Shown: positions 33,607 to 43,305 of the stretch, piece by piece
Layout of the letters: each line of letters starts with the position of its first letter
Numbering within the stretch: position 1 is the stretch's first letter
DNA from: Mucilaginibacter pallidiroseus
GTDB lineage: Bacteria > Bacteroidota > Bacteroidia > Sphingobacteriales > Sphingobacteriaceae
Direction: 5' to 3'
DNA length: 64,000 nt
Assembly: GCF_007846085.1 (NCBI RefSeq)
Contig: NZ_VOEJ01000007.1
Span: 215,466 to 279,465 of the forward strand
Translations under genes and position numbers: made by a program
Notes under the pieces: generated by a model
The model's input: only the letters and a program-made list of their open reading frames with translations
What the model was told of the DNA's origin: nothing
Databases searched by the model: none

Positions 33607-34182
33607 TTAATATTGGTTCAAAAGTAAAAAAACATACAGATAAATCCATATAATATCTATAAAATGCCAAAATATCGATGACATCTGCATGTTGTATAAG
33701 TTCTTAACTTGTGGGGTATTGCGGTAGCTTCGGTAAAGGGTATTGGCCAGCAACAATAAGCCTGCAATAATGTGCAACAAGTGCATCCCGGTAAATACAT
33801 AAATAAAACTTTGGGAAGCGTTAGGGTTACTAAAGTAAATACCCATTTTGCTTACCAGCACATACCAGGAATACAATTGCGAAAAAAAGAAAGCTACACC
33901 AAGGCCAATAGTAAGCCACAGGTACAAACGTTGTTTATCAAACTGCAAACCCTTAGCAGCCTTAGATGCCATATACATGGTACCGCTGCTTACTAAAATG
34001 ATAATGGTACTTAAAATAAAAGCCTGTGGCATTTTGGCATTTATACCATGCCCGGTGCCTCCGCTGTAAACTATAAAACCACTGCTCAGCGCGGCAAAAA
34101 ACATAAACGATGTGAATATGAAAATCCACATATTGAATTTTTTGGGCGCGAGGTCTAATTTATCTTCTGTTAATTGAGCCAT
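33607..34182 (-). CDS. Cytochrome c oxidase subunit III (first copy)
   Basis: Subunit III type membrane protein, about 191 residues and five helices, shorter than its neighbour. Marks: GMHLLHIIAGLLLL and the C-terminal IFWHFIDIIWIYLYVFLLL. ATG at 34180-34182 stands 2 bases after the ctaB stop; a GTG one codon earlier is also possible. It belongs to the oxidase operon. Confidence 0.92.
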   Translation of the reverse strand: MAQLTEDKLDLAPKKFNMWIFIFTSFMFFAALSSGFIVYSGGTGHGINAKMPQAFILSTIIILVSSGTMYMASKAAKGLQFDKQRLYLWLTIGLGVAFFFSQLYSWYVLVSKMGIYFSNPNASQSFIYVFTGMHLLHIIAGLLLLANTLYRSYRNTPQVKNLYNMQMSSIFWHFIDIIWIYLYVFLLLNQY

Positions 34183-34184
34183 CA

Positions 34185-35078
34185 CTATGCCTTAACTATA
34201 AAATCAAATAAAAACATTAACTGCACTACTGGCAGATAATAAAACGAACCAAACATCAGCGTGCGGGCAGCCTTTATCTCCAGCGTACGCAGCAGGTTAA
34301 ATGCCTGGTATAAAAATATCAGGCTCATTACTAGTGATACCCCGCCAACATAGTAACCGCCATGGCCATAAAATGTTGGTAAAAGGCTTACAGGTACCAT
34401 TATAATAGCAAATATAAAAGTGATTACAGCACTGGCTTTATCGCGCTCGCCGGTTGGCAGCAAACGGAAACCCGCCAGTTTGTAATCATCATCAAGCACC
34501 CAGGCAATAGCCCAAAAGTGCACAAACTGCCATATAAATTGTATAGCAAATAGTATCAACGCAATTTCATCAATACGGCCATGCGGCTGCCCTGCTACAT
34601 AACCTATCAATGCAGGCAACGCGCCTGGTATAGCGCCAACAAATACTGCAATGGGCGATTTGCGCTTCAACGGCGTATAAGCAAATGCATACAGTAATAT
34701 CGAAAATACCGAAAGCAGGCCTGTAAGCAGGTTTAAGCTCCCCAACAGGTAGGTGCCAATGATGCCCATACCCATGCCTAACACAAGCCCCTGCCCTGTC
34801 GTCATGCGGCCGGCAGGCATTGGCCTGTCCATGGTGCGCTTCATTAAGCGGTCAAGCTTAACTTCAATTACTTCGTTAAAACAGTTGGCTGCTGATGTTA
34901 CCAGGAAACCGCCTATAACCAGCTTTATCCACATAAGCCACATGGTAGTGCTGTAAAGCGATCCCCATGTATTGCCGCCATTGGCCTTAACCGCTATAAT
35001 AAATGATATAGATGCCGAGAACGTAACCAAAAAGGTCAATCGCAGCTTTATCAGTTTTGAAAAATCGCCTCTGCTCAT
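34185..35078 (-). CDS. ctaB: Heme O synthase (protoheme IX farnesyltransferase)
   Basis: UbiA-family prenyltransferase that attaches a farnesyl group to heme B to make heme O, precursor of the heme A in the oxidase. Nine helices; the first Asp motif reads NxxxDxxxD-like in NCFNEVIEVKLDRLMKRTMDRP (about residues 63-86, with Asp near 75, 79 and 85) and the second in WVLDDDYKLAG. 297 residues. Its ATG overlaps the ctaA stop as ATGA, so the two are translationally coupled. Confidence 0.96.
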   Translation of the reverse strand: MSRGDFSKLIKLRLTFLVTFSASISFIIAVKANGGNTWGSLYSTTMWLMWIKLVIGGFLVTSAANCFNEVIEVKLDRLMKRTMDRPMPAGRMTTGQGLVLGMGMGIIGTYLLGSLNLLTGLLSVFSILLYAFAYTPLKRKSPIAVFVGAIPGALPALIGYVAGQPHGRIDEIALILFAIQFIWQFVHFWAIAWVLDDDYKLAGFRLLPTGERDKASAVITFIFAIIMVPVSLLPTFYGHGGYYVGGVSLVMSLIFLYQAFNLLRTLEIKAARTLMFGSFYYLPVVQLMFLFDFIVKA

Positions 35079-36136
35079 CGTTGTACCCCCTGCAAGTTAA
35101 CCGACCTGAAAAGGTTGAGTAGTAAATAGAATTGCGCACCAAATACAAGGCTGGCCAGCACTATATGCGACGCCTGTGCAAACGGTGGCAACGATGCATA
35201 TGATAAAAATATACCGGTAACAATTTGCAGCATTATCATCAAAAACGTAAAGCTCATTAACTGCTGTTGTATAGAGTGCCTGTTAAACGTACGGCGTATT
35301 AATACGTACAAAAAAATATTTAGTAAAAGCACTACAACTGCCATATCACGATGCTGCGAGAATATTTCGCCTGCGCGGCTAACCCAGCTATCACGGTAAC
35401 CGCCTTCCAAATGGCTGGCAACTGCATCAATTTTTTCGCGAACCTCGGTCCCAAATGTAATCTGCAATAAGCTTATCAATACCACAGCCACCGTTAGTAT
35501 AATAGTGAGCGGCTTGGTTTCCACTTTATAGCGACCCATCACCCTTGCCATGTGGTAAGTTGTTATACTGATAGCCAATATTGCAAGTGCCAGTAACATA
35601 TGTACGGTAACAATCCATGCCACAAGGTTGGTTGATACCACAATTGAGCCGAGCCATGCCTGGAAAAACGTAAGCAAAAGGTTAAAAATGCTTAAAAAAA
35701 CTATCCAGCCGTTGGTTTTAAGGTAGCGGAACGAATAAACAACGGTTAACAGCAAAAAGACACCTACGATAGCGCCCACAAGGCGGTTAAGGTACTCGGT
35801 CCACGTGCGTACGCCGTTAAAATCTTCGGGCATTAATATCGAGCGGTCGTTACGTATACGGGCGGCCAATTGATCGTAACCAAGTGCATTGAGCATGCGG
35901 GCAAACTTTTGATTTTTTGCCATGCGCTTTGCTACATAAACTTCCTTATAATCTTTGGGCAGTTCGGATGCGTTGGTTGGCGGGATATAGCGGCCAAAGC
36001 ACTTAGGCCAGTCTGGGCAACCCATGCCCGAGCCCGAGCTGCGCACTACCCCGCCGGCCAGTATCACTAAAAACAATGTGATAATGGTCATCAGGTTGAT
36101 CCTTATAAAAGTATTACCGGATGCGCTTTTGTTCAT
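35075..36136 (-). CDS. ctaA: Heme A synthase (COX15/CtaA)
   Basis: Eight-helix membrane protein that oxidises heme O to heme A. Conserved parts: GGVVRSSGSGMGCPDWPKC with the Cys pair at ~39-44, EYLNRLVGAIVG, WIVTVHMLLALAI and HIVLASLVFG, each with heme-ligand His. 353 residues. It is the first gene after the structured spacer behind coxA; its stop overlaps the ctaB start by four bases. Confidence 0.95.
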   Translation of the reverse strand: MNKSASGNTFIRINLMTIITLFLVILAGGVVRSSGSGMGCPDWPKCFGRYIPPTNASELPKDYKEVYVAKRMAKNQKFARMLNALGYDQLAARIRNDRSILMPEDFNGVRTWTEYLNRLVGAIVGVFLLLTVVYSFRYLKTNGWIVFLSIFNLLLTFFQAWLGSIVVSTNLVAWIVTVHMLLALAILAISITTYHMARVMGRYKVETKPLTIILTVAVVLISLLQITFGTEVREKIDAVASHLEGGYRDSWVSRAGEIFSQHRDMAVVVLLLNIFLYVLIRRTFNRHSIQQQLMSFTFLMIMLQIVTGIFLSYASLPPFAQASHIVLASLVFGAQFYLLLNLFRSVNLQGVQR

Positions 36137-36155
36137 TTAATTATGTCAGAAAAAA

Positions 36156-36261
36156 TTAGGGCAGCTATCCTTAGCGTTAAGTTACCTGCGGTACGTCGTA
36201 AGTGTGTATTTCTACTTATGACTATTACGACAAACAACTTAAAACCCGACAGCTACCCTAA
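36156..36261 (-). promoter_or_regulatory. Nested hairpin / long-loop terminator-like element between coxA and ctaA
   Basis: On the minus strand a 14-base arm (36248-36261) pairs along its length with 36156-36169, using two G-U pairs, and is followed directly by T5-6 and then the ctaA start. Inside the loop, GTCGTAA/TTACGAC (36195-36201 with 36225-36231) competes with TAAGT/ACTTA (36199-36203 with 36214-36218). It could attenuate or process the transcript so that assembly genes are made in different amounts from coxA. Confidence 0.55.
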
Positions 36262-36282
36262 AAATCAGATCTATATCGATCC

Positions 36283-38172
36283 TTATTTTACCTCTTCGTT
36301 GCTTTTTTGAGTGTTAACCCATTTTGCATGTGCCTCAAGGCCTGCAGGATTATCTTCAAAATCGTGCGGAAGATTTGAACTCATAGTTTGTGAAAGTGGC
36401 ACAGTTTGCGGGATGAAATCCTCTTCGGCACCCGGCTTACTGTAATCATATGGCCAACGGTAAACGCTTGGAATTTCACCAGGCCAGTTACCGTGGATGC
36501 GCTCAACAGGTGTAGTCCATTCAAGGGTGTTAGCCTCCCAAGGATTCTGAGTAGCTTTTTCACCAAAGAATATTGAGTGGAAGAAGTTATACAAGAACGC
36601 AACTTGCGCAAGTGCAGATATAATAGCCGCCCAGGTAACAAAGGTGTTAACTGATAACCATTGTTTCATCGACTCAAACTCGGTAAATGCATAGTAACGA
36701 CGAGGTACGCCATCCAAGCCCATAAAGTGCATTGGGAAGAACACCAAGTAAGCACCAATGAATGTTAACCAGAAGTGCAGGTAACCCAACTTCTCGTTCA
36801 TTAAACGGCCATACATTTTAGGGAACCAGTGGTAAACACCGGCAAGCATACCAAATATAGCTGCCGAACCCATTACCAGGTGGAAGTGAGCAACCACGAA
36901 GTAAGTATCGTGCAGGTTGATATCCAGCGTAGCATTACCCAGGAAGATACCGGTTAAACCACCAGAGATGAAGAAAGACACCATACCGATAGCAAACAAC
37001 ATAGCGGCAGAGAAACGGATATTACCGCGCCATAATGTAGCTAACCAGTTAAATGTTTTTACTGCTGATGGTACAGCAATAATCAACGTAGTGATCATGA
37101 ACACACCGCCCAGGAACGGGTTCATACCCGTAACAAACATATGGTGACCCCAAACAATGAACGAAAGAACGGTAATACCTATTAATGAGTAAACCATTGC
37201 GTGGTAACCAAAGATTGGCTTACGCGAGTTTACAGACATAACCTCTGACGATATACCCATTGCAGGCATAATTACGATGTACACCTCAGGGTGACCCAAG
37301 AACCAGAACAAGTGCTGGAACAATATCGGGCTACCACCTTCGTAAGGTTGTACCTGGCTACCGTTCAATACGATATCAGAAAGGTAGAAGCTTGTGCCAA
37401 AGCTACGGTCGAATACCAACAATACCACACCTGCTACTAATACAGGGAATGCTAATACCCCTAATACAGCAGTAAGGAACAAAGCCCAAACGGTAAGCGG
37501 CATTTTCCAAAGATCCATACCTTTGGTACGCATGTTAAGGATTGTACTAACGTAGTTGATACCACCCATTAACTGTGATGCGATGAAAAGCACCATACTG
37601 GTTAACCACAAGGTCATACCCATACCAGAGCCTGGCATAGCTTTAGGCAATGCCGATAATGGCGGATAAATTGTCCAACCACCGCTTGCAGGGCCTTTTT
37701 GTACCATGAATGATGATAACATTACTATACTTGCAATCAGGAACAACCAGTAAGATAGCATGTTCATGAAAGGTGAAGCCATATCACGTACACCCAATTG
37801 CAATGGGATAAGTAAGTTGGCAAAGGTACCGCTCAAACCGGCAGTTAACACGAAGAATACCATGATGGTACCGTGAATGGTAACCAATGCAAGGTAAAAG
37901 TTTGAATCTAAACGACCGCCCGGTGCAAAACGACCAAGTAAAGTTTCCATTAAAGGGAAAGCTTTATCAGGATACGCTAACTGAATCCTGAACAGGATAG
38001 ATAAGATCATTGCAATAACCGCCATTATAATACCTGTTATCAGGAATTGCTTGGCGATCATCTTGTGATCCTGGCTAAATACGTATGTATTTAAGAAAGT
38101 GGCTTTATGGTGGTGTCCGTGATCATCGCCGTGGTGTGCTACTTCGTGATCGTGAACTGCTAATGTTGACAT
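36283..38172 (-). CDS. coxA: Cytochrome c oxidase subunit I (aa3 type)
   Basis: Catalytic subunit of the heme-copper oxidase: heme a, heme a3 and CuB, proton pumping. 629 residues with about 12 core helices. Key parts: TIHGTIMVFF with the heme-a His, FWFLGHPEVYI with the cross-linked CuB His/Tyr, WGHHMFVTGM with the two CuB histidines, and HDTYFVVAHFHLVMG with the heme-a3 and heme-a His. The N-terminus is His-rich (HHGDDHGHHHKAT), a possible metal-binding tail. It lies 19 bases after coxB. Confidence 0.98.
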   Translation of the reverse strand: MSTLAVHDHEVAHHGDDHGHHHKATFLNTYVFSQDHKMIAKQFLITGIIMAVIAMILSILFRIQLAYPDKAFPLMETLLGRFAPGGRLDSNFYLALVTIHGTIMVFFVLTAGLSGTFANLLIPLQLGVRDMASPFMNMLSYWLFLIASIVMLSSFMVQKGPASGGWTIYPPLSALPKAMPGSGMGMTLWLTSMVLFIASQLMGGINYVSTILNMRTKGMDLWKMPLTVWALFLTAVLGVLAFPVLVAGVVLLVFDRSFGTSFYLSDIVLNGSQVQPYEGGSPILFQHLFWFLGHPEVYIVIMPAMGISSEVMSVNSRKPIFGYHAMVYSLIGITVLSFIVWGHHMFVTGMNPFLGGVFMITTLIIAVPSAVKTFNWLATLWRGNIRFSAAMLFAIGMVSFFISGGLTGIFLGNATLDINLHDTYFVVAHFHLVMGSAAIFGMLAGVYHWFPKMYGRLMNEKLGYLHFWLTFIGAYLVFFPMHFMGLDGVPRRYYAFTEFESMKQWLSVNTFVTWAAIISALAQVAFLYNFFHSIFFGEKATQNPWEANTLEWTTPVERIHGNWPGEIPSVYRWPYDYSKPGAEEDFIPQTVPLSQTMSSNLPHDFEDNPAGLEAHAKWVNTQKSNEEVK

Positions 38173-38191
38173 ACTCGCTAATCTTATTGTA

Positions 38192-39385
38192 TTAATTGTT
38201 TAACGCTAACCTTTTATCTTCTGCACCTTTGCTCTCAGCAGCAAATTTCAAATCCTTTTTAAGCTGATCTGTTAAATAAGGTTTTTGCTGCGACAACCAG
38301 GCCTGGTATTCGGCCTGCGGAACCACGCGAACAATTTTCTTCATGTTATAGTGGGCTCCACCGCAAATTTTGTTGCAGTAAAGTACATATTCAAAAGTAG
38401 GGTTATCCGTTTTTGCACGCATTTCCTGAGTGGTAACGGTTGGCTTAAACTTAAAGAAAGTAGGAAGGCCCGGTACAGCATTCAGTTGCACACGGAAGTG
38501 AGGCACGTAAACGCTATGGATAACATCTTGTGAGTGGATATTAAATCTCACTGATTTGTTTACAGGCAGGTAAATAGTATCGGCCTGCAAATCATCATAG
38601 CTGTATTTATCTTTGAAATCCAAACCTACTTTGTTACCGGCATTAACAAGTTTGTAGCTTGTTGTACCTAAACGGCCGTCTTTACCACCGTAACGGATTT
38701 CCCATGCAAACTGGTGGCCTGTTACATCTACGTTGATAGAAGCAGGCTCGCCTTTAGCATCGATATGGTTGGTAATTTGCTGCCAGGTAAAGAAACCAAA
38801 GATCACCAACACAGTTAATACAACCGCAGGGATAATAGTCCATACCTTTTCAATAGTATTATTGTGAGGCAGGAAGTGACCACGACGTTTTGCATTGTAA
38901 CGGTATATAAACAGGAATGTAAACAATAATATCTGCGTTATAACAAATACTATCATGGTAAGCGTGGTTGTTGTCCAGAACATCTGGTCAATCTTCTTAC
39001 CATGTTCCGATGCGGCGGCAGGTAATATCATGCTGCCATGAACTGTAAATTCCCAATAAGCACCGTAAGCAGCTGCAACCAGGAACACAAGGCACAAAGC
39101 GCCCATCAGGTTGTTCCAGTTCATTGGCTTTTTGCCCTGAACCTGCTGGCTAAGGTCATACACCTTAAGGATCTTACCAACAATTGCAACTATAAAGCAA
39201 ACTATTAAAAACAGCAGTATATAGTAACCGGCAGTTGGCAGGCCGTTATCAGCAGCCGCTGCATCCGTTGCCGGAGAAGCGGAGGCCGCATCAGTCTGAG
39301 CCATCAGCACGTTGGTACCTAACAGTACAAACGCAGCTAACAGCGAAAGCATTTTTTTAGAACGTATTAAAAGTTTAAATCCCAT
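38192..39385 (-). CDS. coxB: Cytochrome c oxidase subunit II (CuA)
   Basis: Accepts electrons from cytochrome c through the binuclear CuA centre. 397 residues: signal peptide, extra N-terminal helices before the two standard ones, then a periplasmic cupredoxin domain. CuA ligands are H290 (VIHSVYVPH), C337, C341, H345 and M348 (CNKICGGAHYNM). The residue between the cysteines that is often Glu is Lys here. There is no C-terminal cytochrome c domain, so electrons must arrive from the ACIII or a soluble cytochrome. Confidence 0.96.
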   Translation of the reverse strand: MGFKLLIRSKKMLSLLAAFVLLGTNVLMAQTDAASASPATDAAAADNGLPTAGYYILLFLIVCFIVAIVGKILKVYDLSQQVQGKKPMNWNNLMGALCLVFLVAAAYGAYWEFTVHGSMILPAAASEHGKKIDQMFWTTTTLTMIVFVITQILLFTFLFIYRYNAKRRGHFLPHNNTIEKVWTIIPAVVLTVLVIFGFFTWQQITNHIDAKGEPASINVDVTGHQFAWEIRYGGKDGRLGTTSYKLVNAGNKVGLDFKDKYSYDDLQADTIYLPVNKSVRFNIHSQDVIHSVYVPHFRVQLNAVPGLPTFFKFKPTVTTQEMRAKTDNPTFEYVLYCNKICGGAHYNMKKIVRVVPQAEYQAWLSQQKPYLTDQLKKDLKFAAESKGAEDKRLALNN

Positions 39386-39431
39386 TTTATTGGTTGTTTG
39401 AAGCTGTATTCCGTTGCAAATTTAACAAATA

Positions 39432-40691
39432 TTATATGTGATGATGCAGGCTCTCATCCAGGAACGGATGTTTTTTAGGTATAAGCGATTCGGCTTTACT
39501 TAATTTGCTCAGCATCAAAAAGGTAAACATACCACCAAATGCTACAAACGTTCCTATTTCTTCAACGCTAAAACCTCTGTGCTCTTTTACTGTACCAGGC
39601 ATAATCATCAGGTAATAATCTAACCAGTGGCCGGCAATAAGCACAATACATGTCCACATCATGCGGTTGGTTAAACGTTTTGCATCGCGAGACATTAATA
39701 GTAATAAAGGTGCAAGGAAGTTAATAACGATATTTAACCAGAACCAAAACTTATACTCGGGCTCCCATCTGATGTAGAAGTAAACAGACTCCTCAGGCAT
39801 GTTGGCATACCAGGTAAGGAAGAACTGTGCAAACCAAACGTAGCACCAGAAGATAGAGAAACCGAAAATCAGTTTACCAAAATCGTGCATGTGGTTTTCA
39901 GTCACCCAATGCATATAGCCTTTTTTACGAAGCAATATGATAACAAGCGCCATGATAGATAGGCCGCTAACGTGCATTGCTGCCAGGTTGTACCAGCCAA
40001 ACATGGTAGAGAACCAGTGTGCCTCTAATGACATGATAGCACCGAACGCAAAGATCGGAAAGGTAAAACCAAATATTACCAGGAATATACAAGCATATTT
40101 AAAGCTCTGATCGTAGTTGAACATACCGCCTTCAGTATCTTCTGCCTCAGAAAACTTAGCCATTTTGTAACCAAAAAAGCTGTAGGCTCCAAGCATCACC
40201 ACTAAAGCGCCATAAAAGAAAGGTATATTTAAAAAGCCTTTTTTACCAAAAATGATAGGATCGAAGTTTTCGCTGCCAGGTATGGTTAACCCGTGTGTAG
40301 CCCAGTGTGCGTACAGGTAAGGAACTTTTTCTGTTATACCGTGCTCCACAACTTCATGTTTGAAATATAAACCGGCACCTACTATGATAAGCATGATAAC
40401 GCTGGCTATAGGCAATACCTTGGCAAAAGCCTGTGGCACCCTGATCAAAGAAGCAGACCAGCCTGCCTGCGCAACATATTGATAAGCGCAGAAGAACACA
40501 CCCGCGGTGCAGATACATACAAACCAGTATGACATTAACAGCAGGTTGCTGAACATGCGCTGAACGTGCTCGCCACCGAGTATAAAGCCAATTGCTATTG
40601 CTACAAGACCAATTACGATTGCCCCTAAGCTCCAGGTTTTGGCGCTTCCGGCAAATTCATAACGTTCTTCTATACTATTGTGAGTCTTCAT
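39432..40691 (-). CDS. actF: Alternative complex III subunit ActF
   Basis: Membrane subunit of the quinol:cytochrome c oxidoreductase ACIII, 419 residues with about ten helices, related to ActC but shorter (conserved WYxxMPEE-type loop: LTWYANMPEESVYFYIR near the middle). It has no cofactor motif. Position: between actE and coxB, spacing 12 and 46 bases. Confidence 0.93.
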   Translation of the reverse strand: MKTHNSIEERYEFAGSAKTWSLGAIVIGLVAIAIGFILGGEHVQRMFSNLLLMSYWFVCICTAGVFFCAYQYVAQAGWSASLIRVPQAFAKVLPIASVIMLIIVGAGLYFKHEVVEHGITEKVPYLYAHWATHGLTIPGSENFDPIIFGKKGFLNIPFFYGALVVMLGAYSFFGYKMAKFSEAEDTEGGMFNYDQSFKYACIFLVIFGFTFPIFAFGAIMSLEAHWFSTMFGWYNLAAMHVSGLSIMALVIILLRKKGYMHWVTENHMHDFGKLIFGFSIFWCYVWFAQFFLTWYANMPEESVYFYIRWEPEYKFWFWLNIVINFLAPLLLLMSRDAKRLTNRMMWTCIVLIAGHWLDYYLMIMPGTVKEHRGFSVEEIGTFVAFGGMFTFLMLSKLSKAESLIPKKHPFLDESLHHHI

Positions 40692-40703
40692 TAAAATAAA
40701 TTC

Positions 40704-41279
40704 TTATAAATTTTGTAATTGATGAACATACATAACAATTTTCCAGCGTTCCTCTGGCGACACTTGCGAAGCGTACGAGCCCATTGAGTTTACACCGTAT
40801 GTAATTGTGTGGTATATTTTACCATCTGTAAGATCTTTCATTGCACCACCACGTGATGACTGGCCTTTTGAGTATGACGGAGGCGCAGGATAGCCGTGCT
40901 GAACTACTAAACCATCGCCCTGGCCGGTAACCCCGTGGCAAGGAGAGCAAAAAGTAGTGAACAGCTTTTTACCATCTTCAATGTTTTTTGAGGTATTTGC
41001 CAAAAGGTTTTTAACCTCGGTACCTGCCAACTCGTAACCATCCTTGGTGTTAGGATAATCGAAACGTTTAAAACCTACCGGCGTGGTACCTGCGGGCGGC
41101 ACCTGAGCGGTTTGCCCGTTTTTAAAGTTAGGGTTAGCCTGGTCGCCTTCGTAAGCAATGTGCTCGTACATATTGGGAGCGTATTCCCAGCCGGTACTGC
41201 GCTTATCGTGGCATGAAGTCATCACAACTGATGCAGCGATAGCGAAAGCCGCTGTGCCCAATATTCTATATTTATTCAT
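40704..41279 (-). CDS. actE: Alternative complex III subunit ActE, monoheme cytochrome c lipoprotein
   Basis: Lipoprotein (AIAASVVMTSC) with one covalent heme site FCSPCHG and distal Met region SMGSYASQVSPEERW. In ACIII it takes electrons from ActA toward the oxidase. ATG at 41277-41279 is chosen; ATG at 41286-41288 is also in frame. The gene overlaps the 3' end of actD by 8 bases. Confidence 0.93.
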   Translation of the reverse strand: MNKYRILGTAAFAIAASVVMTSCHDKRSTGWEYAPNMYEHIAYEGDQANPNFKNGQTAQVPPAGTTPVGFKRFDYPNTKDGYELAGTEVKNLLANTSKNIEDGKKLFTTFCSPCHGVTGQGDGLVVQHGYPAPPSYSKGQSSRGGAMKDLTDGKIYHTITYGVNSMGSYASQVSPEERWKIVMYVHQLQNL

Positions 41280-41808
41280 AGCTAACATATTTCCTTTCGT
41301 TATGCTTTACTTCTACTGCTCCTGCGTCTTTTAATAAACTGGTTATATCATCATGCGGAATGTTACCTTTTGCATCAACTGCTATAATAAAGCGGTCGTC
41401 GGTAGCGCGCAAATCCATTACCCTTGGCGCGCGGCCCGGAAAAAGGTGTGTAGCCGCGAAGAAGGTAAATGTCATACCAAAAGCGGTAAACAAGATGGTC
41501 CACTCAAATGTAAACGGTACAAAGTTAGGTATTGAAAAGCTTGGCTTACCACCAACGTTCATTGGCCAGTCATGCACAAGTGTGTAATAAACAATGCTGA
41601 ATATTACGCATGCACCAAGGCAACCAAAGCAAAACGCAGCATAACCTAATCTCGAATCTTTTATGCCCAATTTAGCTTCGATACCGTGGATAGGCATCGG
41701 TGTGTACACATCATAAATCGGGATACTATTTTTCTGAAGGTTCTCGATCCCGTGCATCATTTCATCCGGATCGTCAAAACAGCCTAATATAAATTTTGTC
41801 TTGCTCAT
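41272..41808 (-). CDS. actD: Alternative complex III subunit ActD (DUF3341)
   Basis: Small ACIII subunit with two helices (~60-80 and ~97-117) between an N-terminal and a C-terminal soluble part. DUF3341 marks: FDDPDEMMHGIENLQ at the start and PIYDVYTPMPIHGIEAKLG. It stands 2 bases after actC. Confidence 0.93.
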   Translation of the reverse strand: MSKTKFILGCFDDPDEMMHGIENLQKNSIPIYDVYTPMPIHGIEAKLGIKDSRLGYAAFCFGCLGACVIFSIVYYTLVHDWPMNVGGKPSFSIPNFVPFTFEWTILFTAFGMTFTFFAATHLFPGRAPRVMDLRATDDRFIIAVDAKGNIPHDDITSLLKDAGAVEVKHNERKYVSYE

Positions 41809-41810
41809 GG

Positions 41811-43283
41811 TTATACTTTTTCGTAGTCAGACATGTCTACACTGTCATACTTAATTAACGACTCTTTATAATACTGTACGTGGGCCGGATCAAGGTGGCC
41901 TTCGTCAATAAGTTTTTTCTTAGCCTGCTCGCTTGATGTTTTAACCAACAGTTTCACCTCAGCCATAGCTACAGAAGGCAATACCCTGATGAACAACAGG
42001 AACAAGGTAAAGAACACGCCGATTGAACCAACAAACACGCCTACGTCAACCCAGGTTGGGTAGAACATAGCCCAGCTTGATGGGATATAGTCACGGTGTA
42101 ATGAGGTTACGATGATTACAAAACGCTCGAACCACATACCGATGTTTACCACGATAGATAACACCCATGAGAATTTGATGCTGGTACGCAATTTCTTAGA
42201 CCAGAATAACTGTGGAGAGATCACGTTACATGACATCATGCTCCAGTAAGCCCACCAGTACGGGCCGGTTGCACGGTTGATGAAAGCATATTGCTCGTAC
42301 TCAACCTGCGAGTACCATGCAATAAAGAACTCGGTGATATAAGCCACACCTACAATTGAACCTGTAAGCATGATGATCTTGTTCATCGATTCGATGTGGA
42401 ACATCGTGATGTAGTTTTCAAGACCCAATACCTTACGGGTTACCAGCAATAGCGTTTGCACCATGGCGAAACCAGAGAAGATTGCACCCGCAACGAAGTA
42501 CGGTGGGAAGATGGTGGTGTGCCATCCCGGCTCTAACGAGGTTGCAAAGTCAAAAGATACAATGGTGTGTACCGAAAGTACCAGTGGTGTTGATATACCT
42601 GCAAGGATCAATGATACGGTTTCAAAACGCTGCCATGTTTTTACTGAACCTGTCCACCCGAATGAAAGAACAGAGTAAATACGGCGGCGAAGGCCACTTG
42701 CACGGTCACGGATTGATGCGATATCAGGTAATAAACCTGTGTACCAGAACACCAATGAAACTGAGAAGTATGTAGAGATCGCAAATACGTCCATCATAAG
42801 GGCCGAGTTCCAGTTTACCCATAGTGAGCCATACTGGTTTGGCAATGGTAATGTGAAGTATGCTAACCAAGGGCGGCCCATGTGCGCTACAATGTATGTT
42901 GCGGCGCAAATAACCGCGAAGATAGTCATCGCCTCTGCAGACCGGTTGATAGAGTTACGCCAGTTTTGACGGAAGATGAGCAATACGGCAGAGATAAGCG
43001 TACCAGCGTGACCGATACCTACCCACCATACGAAGCCGGTGATATCCCACGCCCAGCCTACTGTTTTATTTAAACCCCATGTACCTAAACCGGTCCAGAA
43101 GGTGTAGCTGATAGATACAACCCAAAGCATTGCGCCTAATGCTGCTACTGTGAAGCCGATCCACCAGGCTTTGTTTGGTTTATTTTCAACAGGCAACAAT
43201 ACTTCGTTAGTAATGCGTGCATAGGTAATGTCCTTGCCGGTTATTAACGGTTCCCTGATAATTGATTCACTGTGAGATGCCAT
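41811..43283 (-). CDS. actC: Alternative complex III subunit ActC (NrfD/PsrC-like)
   Basis: Ten-helix membrane subunit, 490 residues, related to polysulfide reductase PsrC; forms the menaquinol-binding site and possibly a proton path. Marks: GFVWWVGIGHAGTLISAVLLIF, MGRPWLAYFTLPLPNQ and GNIG-like loop replaced by VVNIGMWFERFVIIVTSLH. 22 bases after actB. Confidence 0.95.
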   Translation of the reverse strand: MASHSESIIREPLITGKDITYARITNEVLLPVENKPNKAWWIGFTVAALGAMLWVVSISYTFWTGLGTWGLNKTVGWAWDITGFVWWVGIGHAGTLISAVLLIFRQNWRNSINRSAEAMTIFAVICAATYIVAHMGRPWLAYFTLPLPNQYGSLWVNWNSALMMDVFAISTYFSVSLVFWYTGLLPDIASIRDRASGLRRRIYSVLSFGWTGSVKTWQRFETVSLILAGISTPLVLSVHTIVSFDFATSLEPGWHTTIFPPYFVAGAIFSGFAMVQTLLLVTRKVLGLENYITMFHIESMNKIIMLTGSIVGVAYITEFFIAWYSQVEYEQYAFINRATGPYWWAYWSMMSCNVISPQLFWSKKLRTSIKFSWVLSIVVNIGMWFERFVIIVTSLHRDYIPSSWAMFYPTWVDVGVFVGSIGVFFTLFLLFIRVLPSVAMAEVKLLVKTSSEQAKKKLIDEGHLDPAHVQYYKESLIKYDSVDMSDYEKV

Positions 43284-43305
43284 ATGTTATATATCTCTTG
43301 TATAA

